From NCBI RefSeq assembly GCF_019800005.1, contig NZ_JABGCL010000009.1:62001-126000 (forward strand): a DNA stretch of 64,000 nt. Reading direction: 5' to 3'. Of this stretch, positions 59,155 through 64,000 are shown piece after piece. The notes beneath the pieces were generated by a model that was not told where the DNA came from, made no database searches, and saw only the letters and a program-made list of their open reading frames with translations. Both the position numbers and the translations under genes were made by a program. How positions within the stretch are numbered: position 1 is the first letter of the stretch; each line of letters opens with the position of its first letter. This stretch comes from Geminicoccus harenae. Its GTDB lineage: Bacteria > Pseudomonadota > Alphaproteobacteria > Geminicoccales > Geminicoccaceae.

Positions 59155-60389
59155 CTGGAATCGTCTCCTGCCGTGGTCAGCGCTGCCTGGGCGCTTGGCC
59201 CCTCCGCCACCTGGCCGGACGGTGCGGGGGCGAAGAAGCAGCTCATGTTGCCGCCGGAATAGTCGTCGATCGCCGGCTGGAAGTCAGGGTCCCATTCCGC
59301 CAGGATCTCGGTGAGCGCCCGTGCCTCCGGCCGCTCCGGGAAGCGCGCCCGATAGGGCTCGACCCAGGCCATGTACTGCCGGCCATGGCCGCGGGTCTGG
59401 AGGAAGGTCAGGTCCTGGTCGCGCCAATCGGCATCGGTCCGGGAGTTGGCGTCCTCCTTCGCATAGGGCGCGACCAGGGCGGGATCATGGATCGCCGCCA
59501 CCAGGAAGCCGATCGCGTCATGGAGGCTCCGGCCGTCCACCTCGCGGGCGTAGAGGTCCACGCCCTGCACCGCGGCGAGCTCGGCGATCGTCACCAGCGA
59601 GGCGATCGCATGGCGCTGGTACCAGAGCGCCCTCGCCCCCCGGCGGGTCTCGAGCGGCAGCGAGCCGTCCGGCCGGAGCTCGGCCAGGGCGTCCATATAG
59701 GCGTCCACGCCCAGGTCGAACGCCTCCTGGTTGCCGACCAGCGCGCCCCAGGCCATGTCGACGCTGGCGTTCAGGTAGTGATGGTTGTTGCGCGCGGTGG
59801 TCTTGTCCGGGGCCGGCGCCATCTGCCGGCGCATCCGCATGAGCTCGGACAGCCAGCGCTCGATCCGCCCGACCTTCTCGCGGTCCATGCCCGGGGCGGA
59901 CTTGAGCGCGGCGAACGAGACGATCACCGGCAGCACGGTGCGGTTGACGGCATAGAGCTCGTTGCTGGTCTCATCCACCTTGGTGAGTGCCCGGCCATTG
60001 GCCCAGCGGTTCATCACCCGCGCCACCGCGCGCCCCGAAGCGCGGTCGTGGGTCGCGACCGTCCAGGCCGTGGCGCGCATTACCTCCATGGCGAACGGCT
60101 CGGCCGACTGGCCGCGGTCGCTGCCGGGCGCCTTCGGCCGGGTGATCGCCTTGAAGCTCTGCCACTCCTCGCTGGGCGGGCCGCACAGGAAGCTGCGATC
60201 GGCCTCCGTCATGGCGGCCAATTCCTGGTGGCGTGCTTCCGGGTCGAACAGCACCACGCCCGGCCGGGTCAGCCGGCTCGGCTCCACGAGCTGCCAGGAC
60301 AGGCCGTCGCGGCCGGGGTCACACCCGACCAGTCCCAGCAGCGCAAGGCTTGGAACCACCATGCGCCCGAACCACTTGTCCGACAGTTT
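59151..60389 (-). CDS. Alginate lyase-like lipoprotein (PL5 type)
   Basis: 412 residues from ATG 60389 (ATG 60401 adds four). The signal ends in a lipobox LGLVGC, so it is lipid-anchored at the cell envelope. The catalytic pattern NNHHYLNASVDMAW corresponds to the NNHSY motif of PL5 alginate lyases (AlgL). It is followed by QEAFDLGVDAYMDALAELRP, LPLETRRGARALWYQRHAIA and VDLYAR, all in register with AlgL. It would cleave mannuronate-type polymers, perhaps clearing trapped polymer in the periplasm. It overlaps gst. Confidence 0.75.
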   Translation of the reverse strand, partial: KLSDKWFGRMVVPSLALLGLVGCDPGRDGLSWQLVEPSRLTRPGVVLFDPEARHQELAAMTEADRSFLCGPPSEEWQSFKAITRPKAPGSDRGQSAEPFAMEVMRATAWTVATHDRASGRAVARVMNRWANGRALTKVDETSNELYAVNRTVLPVIVSFAALKSAPGMDREKVGRIERWLSELMRMRRQMAPAPDKTTARNNHHYLNASVDMAWGALVGNQEAFDLGVDAYMDALAELRPDGSLPLETRRGARALWYQRHAIASLVTIAELAAVQGVDLYAREVDGRSLHDAIGFLVAAIHDPALVAPYAKEDANSRTDADWRDQDLTFLQTRGHGRQYMAWVEPYRARFPERPEARALTEILAEWDPDFQPAIDDYSGGNMSCFFAPAPSGQVAEGPSAQAALTTAGDDSR

Positions 60390-60454
60390 CATCGATGCCA
60401 TCAGGTCGATCGCGGGTCTTGTCCCTATCGCAACTGAGTGGAGGTCTGTCGACG

Positions 60455-61228
60455 ATGATCCACCGGCGCGGGCTGCTAATCGGGGCGCTTGCCATGATAT
60501 CGCTGCCCAGGCTCGGCATGGCTGCCACCAGCGGGGTCGAGGATTTCCGCCTGGGCGTCAACTGGGGCGGCATGCATGTCGCCGACGTGGCATTGGGCTT
60601 CCGTCCGCAAGGGGATGCCATCGACGGCAGCATGGGCATCACCAGCCGGGGCATGGCCTCGCTGCTCACCTCCTATGGCGGCGAGATCCGCGCCACCTCG
60701 CGCGAGCGCGCAGGCCTGCTGCGCTCCGGCTACTACCGGGCGCATTACTCCAGCCGCCGCTACACCCGCGACATCGAGATCCGCTACGACGAGGCGGGCG
60801 ACCCGGCCGAAGTGCAGGTGCTCAAGCGGGGCGAGCCGCAGACCGTCGACATTCCGCGGGACCTGTGGGGCGGCACGGTCGACCCGCTCACCGGGATCCT
60901 GCGGGTACGGCGCTGGATGGTGGCGGACGACCGGCCGGAGCGCCTGGTGGTGCCGATCTTCGACGGGCGCTCCCGCTACGATATCGAGGCGAGTGCCATG
61001 GCACCGGCCGGCGGTGCCGCGCGCGCCAGGCTCGTGGTCAACCCCCTGGCCTCGTCCAGCCGCTCGTCCTGGCTGGAAGGCTGGGAGAATGACGATGGCC
61101 GCTGGATCGAGGCCAAGGTCACCAACGACCCGCGCGCCGTGCCGCTGCTGATCGCCACCCAGGACGGCGGCACCGCCTCCTCGATCGAGCTGGACAAGGA
61201 CTGCTCCAACGCCACGAGCTGCAGCTGA
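60455..61228 (+). CDS. DUF3108-type exported protein
   Basis: 257 residues from ATG 60455. A signal peptide with an arginine pair (HRRGLLIGALAMISLPRLGM) ends near AAT. The mature part is beta-rich: GVNWGGMHVADVALGF, then TSRGMASLLTSYGG, RDIEIRYDEAGDPAEV and DPLTGILRVRRWM, which fits the DUF3108 barrel-like family of envelope proteins. Function unknown. It is divergent from the alginate-lyase-like gene, with 53 bp between the two ORF starts. Confidence 0.75.
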   Translation: MIHRRGLLIGALAMISLPRLGMAATSGVEDFRLGVNWGGMHVADVALGFRPQGDAIDGSMGITSRGMASLLTSYGGEIRATSRERAGLLRSGYYRAHYSSRRYTRDIEIRYDEAGDPAEVQVLKRGEPQTVDIPRDLWGGTVDPLTGILRVRRWMVADDRPERLVVPIFDGRSRYDIEASAMAPAGGAARARLVVNPLASSSRSSWLEGWENDDGRWIEAKVTNDPRAVPLLIATQDGGTASSIELDKDCSNATSCS

Positions 61229-61237
61229 ACGGCAAAA

Positions 61238-61263
61238 GGCCGCGCCCTGAACGGGGCGCGGCC
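61238..61263. terminator. Bidirectional terminator
   Basis: GGCCGCGCCC (61238-61247) pairs with GGGCGCGGCC (61254-61263) around a short loop; AAAA precedes and TTCTT follows. It lies between the convergent DUF3108-type gene and grxD. Confidence 0.8.
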
Positions 61264-61293
61264 TTCTTGTCCGGCCTGGTGGCGTGATCCGGC

Positions 61294-61623
<330 letters not shown>

Positions 61624-61644
61624 CTCGACCGTTCTCCGGGCTCG

Positions 61645-61881
61645 TCAGGACGCAGGGGCGGAGGTGGACAGGGCCAGGGCATGCAGCTCGCCGCCCATCC
61701 GGCCGCCCAGGGCCGCATAGACCATCTGGTGCTGCTGGATGCGTGACTTGCCGCGGAACGCCTCGGACACGATGACCGCACGATAATGGTCGCCGTCACC
61801 GGCCAGGTCGTCGATCCGAACGGTGGCGTCGGGAAAGCTCTCCTTGAGCATGCGCTCGAGATCGTCCTTGGCGACTGGCAT
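61645..61881 (-). CDS. bolA: BolA-family protein
   Basis: 78 residues from ATG 61881; an upstream ATG in frame lies inside purL. It has the DLERMLKESFPDATVRIDDL start, HYRAVIVSEAFRGKSRIQQH and MVYAALGGRMGGELHALALS of the BolA fold, with the conserved histidine near the end (ELHAL) used for cluster binding with the CGFS glutaredoxin. It lies between purL and grxD. Confidence 0.92.
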   Translation of the reverse strand: MPVAKDDLERMLKESFPDATVRIDDLAGDGDHYRAVIVSEAFRGKSRIQQHQMVYAALGGRMGGELHALALSTSAPAS

Positions 61882-61894
61882 CGAAGCTCCTCTG

Positions 61895-64000
<2,106 letters not shown>

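Overview
The window is GC-rich, densely coded DNA from an alphaproteobacterium, probably of the Rhodospirillales/Geminicoccales kind. The evidence is the order purL-bolA-grxD(CGFS), the alphaproteobacterial cobalamin riboswitches, a citramalate synthase/trmJ/rpsD block, and many ATGA start-stop overlaps. The genus assignment is an inference.

Left flank (1-12.9 kb): a polysaccharide-type cluster on the minus strand (ABC exporter fragment, GH1-like hydrolase, and a glycosyltransferase fused to UDP-galactopyranose mutase). It is followed by a hybrid histidine kinase, a remnant siderophore MFS transporter, a membrane sulfatase-like protein and an RTX calcium-binding protein. Just downstream of the histidine kinase lies a decayed fragment of a gene whose intact relative is in the island, so this flank has itself exchanged DNA with the island or a related element.

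Island (12,877-49,163): a perfect 65-bp direct repeat brackets about 36.2 kb. The right copy is part of an intact tRNA-Arg(ACG) gene; the left copy is only the 3' half of that tRNA. A tyrosine integrase lies just inside the left repeat. Pairs of GCTCACCA motifs with the same 11-bp period sit inside both ends and look like integrase arm sites. The left module (13-20.3 kb) carries integrase, AlpA-like protein, prim-pol, DUF3987 ATPase and overlapping small genes, with a cluster of GGTAGC iteron-like repeats that recurs near the right end. The rest is cargo and debris: HigBA-type toxin/antitoxin-peptidase, a second copy of the hybrid kinase, a broken cheB, a HWE kinase plus receiver, a truncated ABC ATPase, an RclC-like protein with a divergent MarR regulator, an epoxide-hydrolase-like enzyme, a four-gene cassette of which three products have Tat-like leaders, and a remnant of dnaE2. 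There is also an sce7726/Beta-protein gene pair, a second RTX protein and a large unknown protein.

The most coherent cargo is a B12-sparing module: metE-cobW-thioesterase and nrdA-nrdB diverge, each behind its own cobalamin riboswitch. The NrdB has the residues of a class Ic (Mn/Fe, tyrosine-radical-free) subunit. Under low B12 the cell would switch on the B12-independent methionine synthase and ribonucleotide reductase together.

Right flank (49.2-64 kb): a degenerate NAD-synthetase-like protein, a Wzc/ExoP-like tyrosine kinase, cysS with a large AT-rich insertion, cimA, trmJ, rpsD with promoter and terminator, GST, an alginate-lyase-like lipoprotein, a DUF3108-like protein, grxD, bolA and the 5'-truncated purL.
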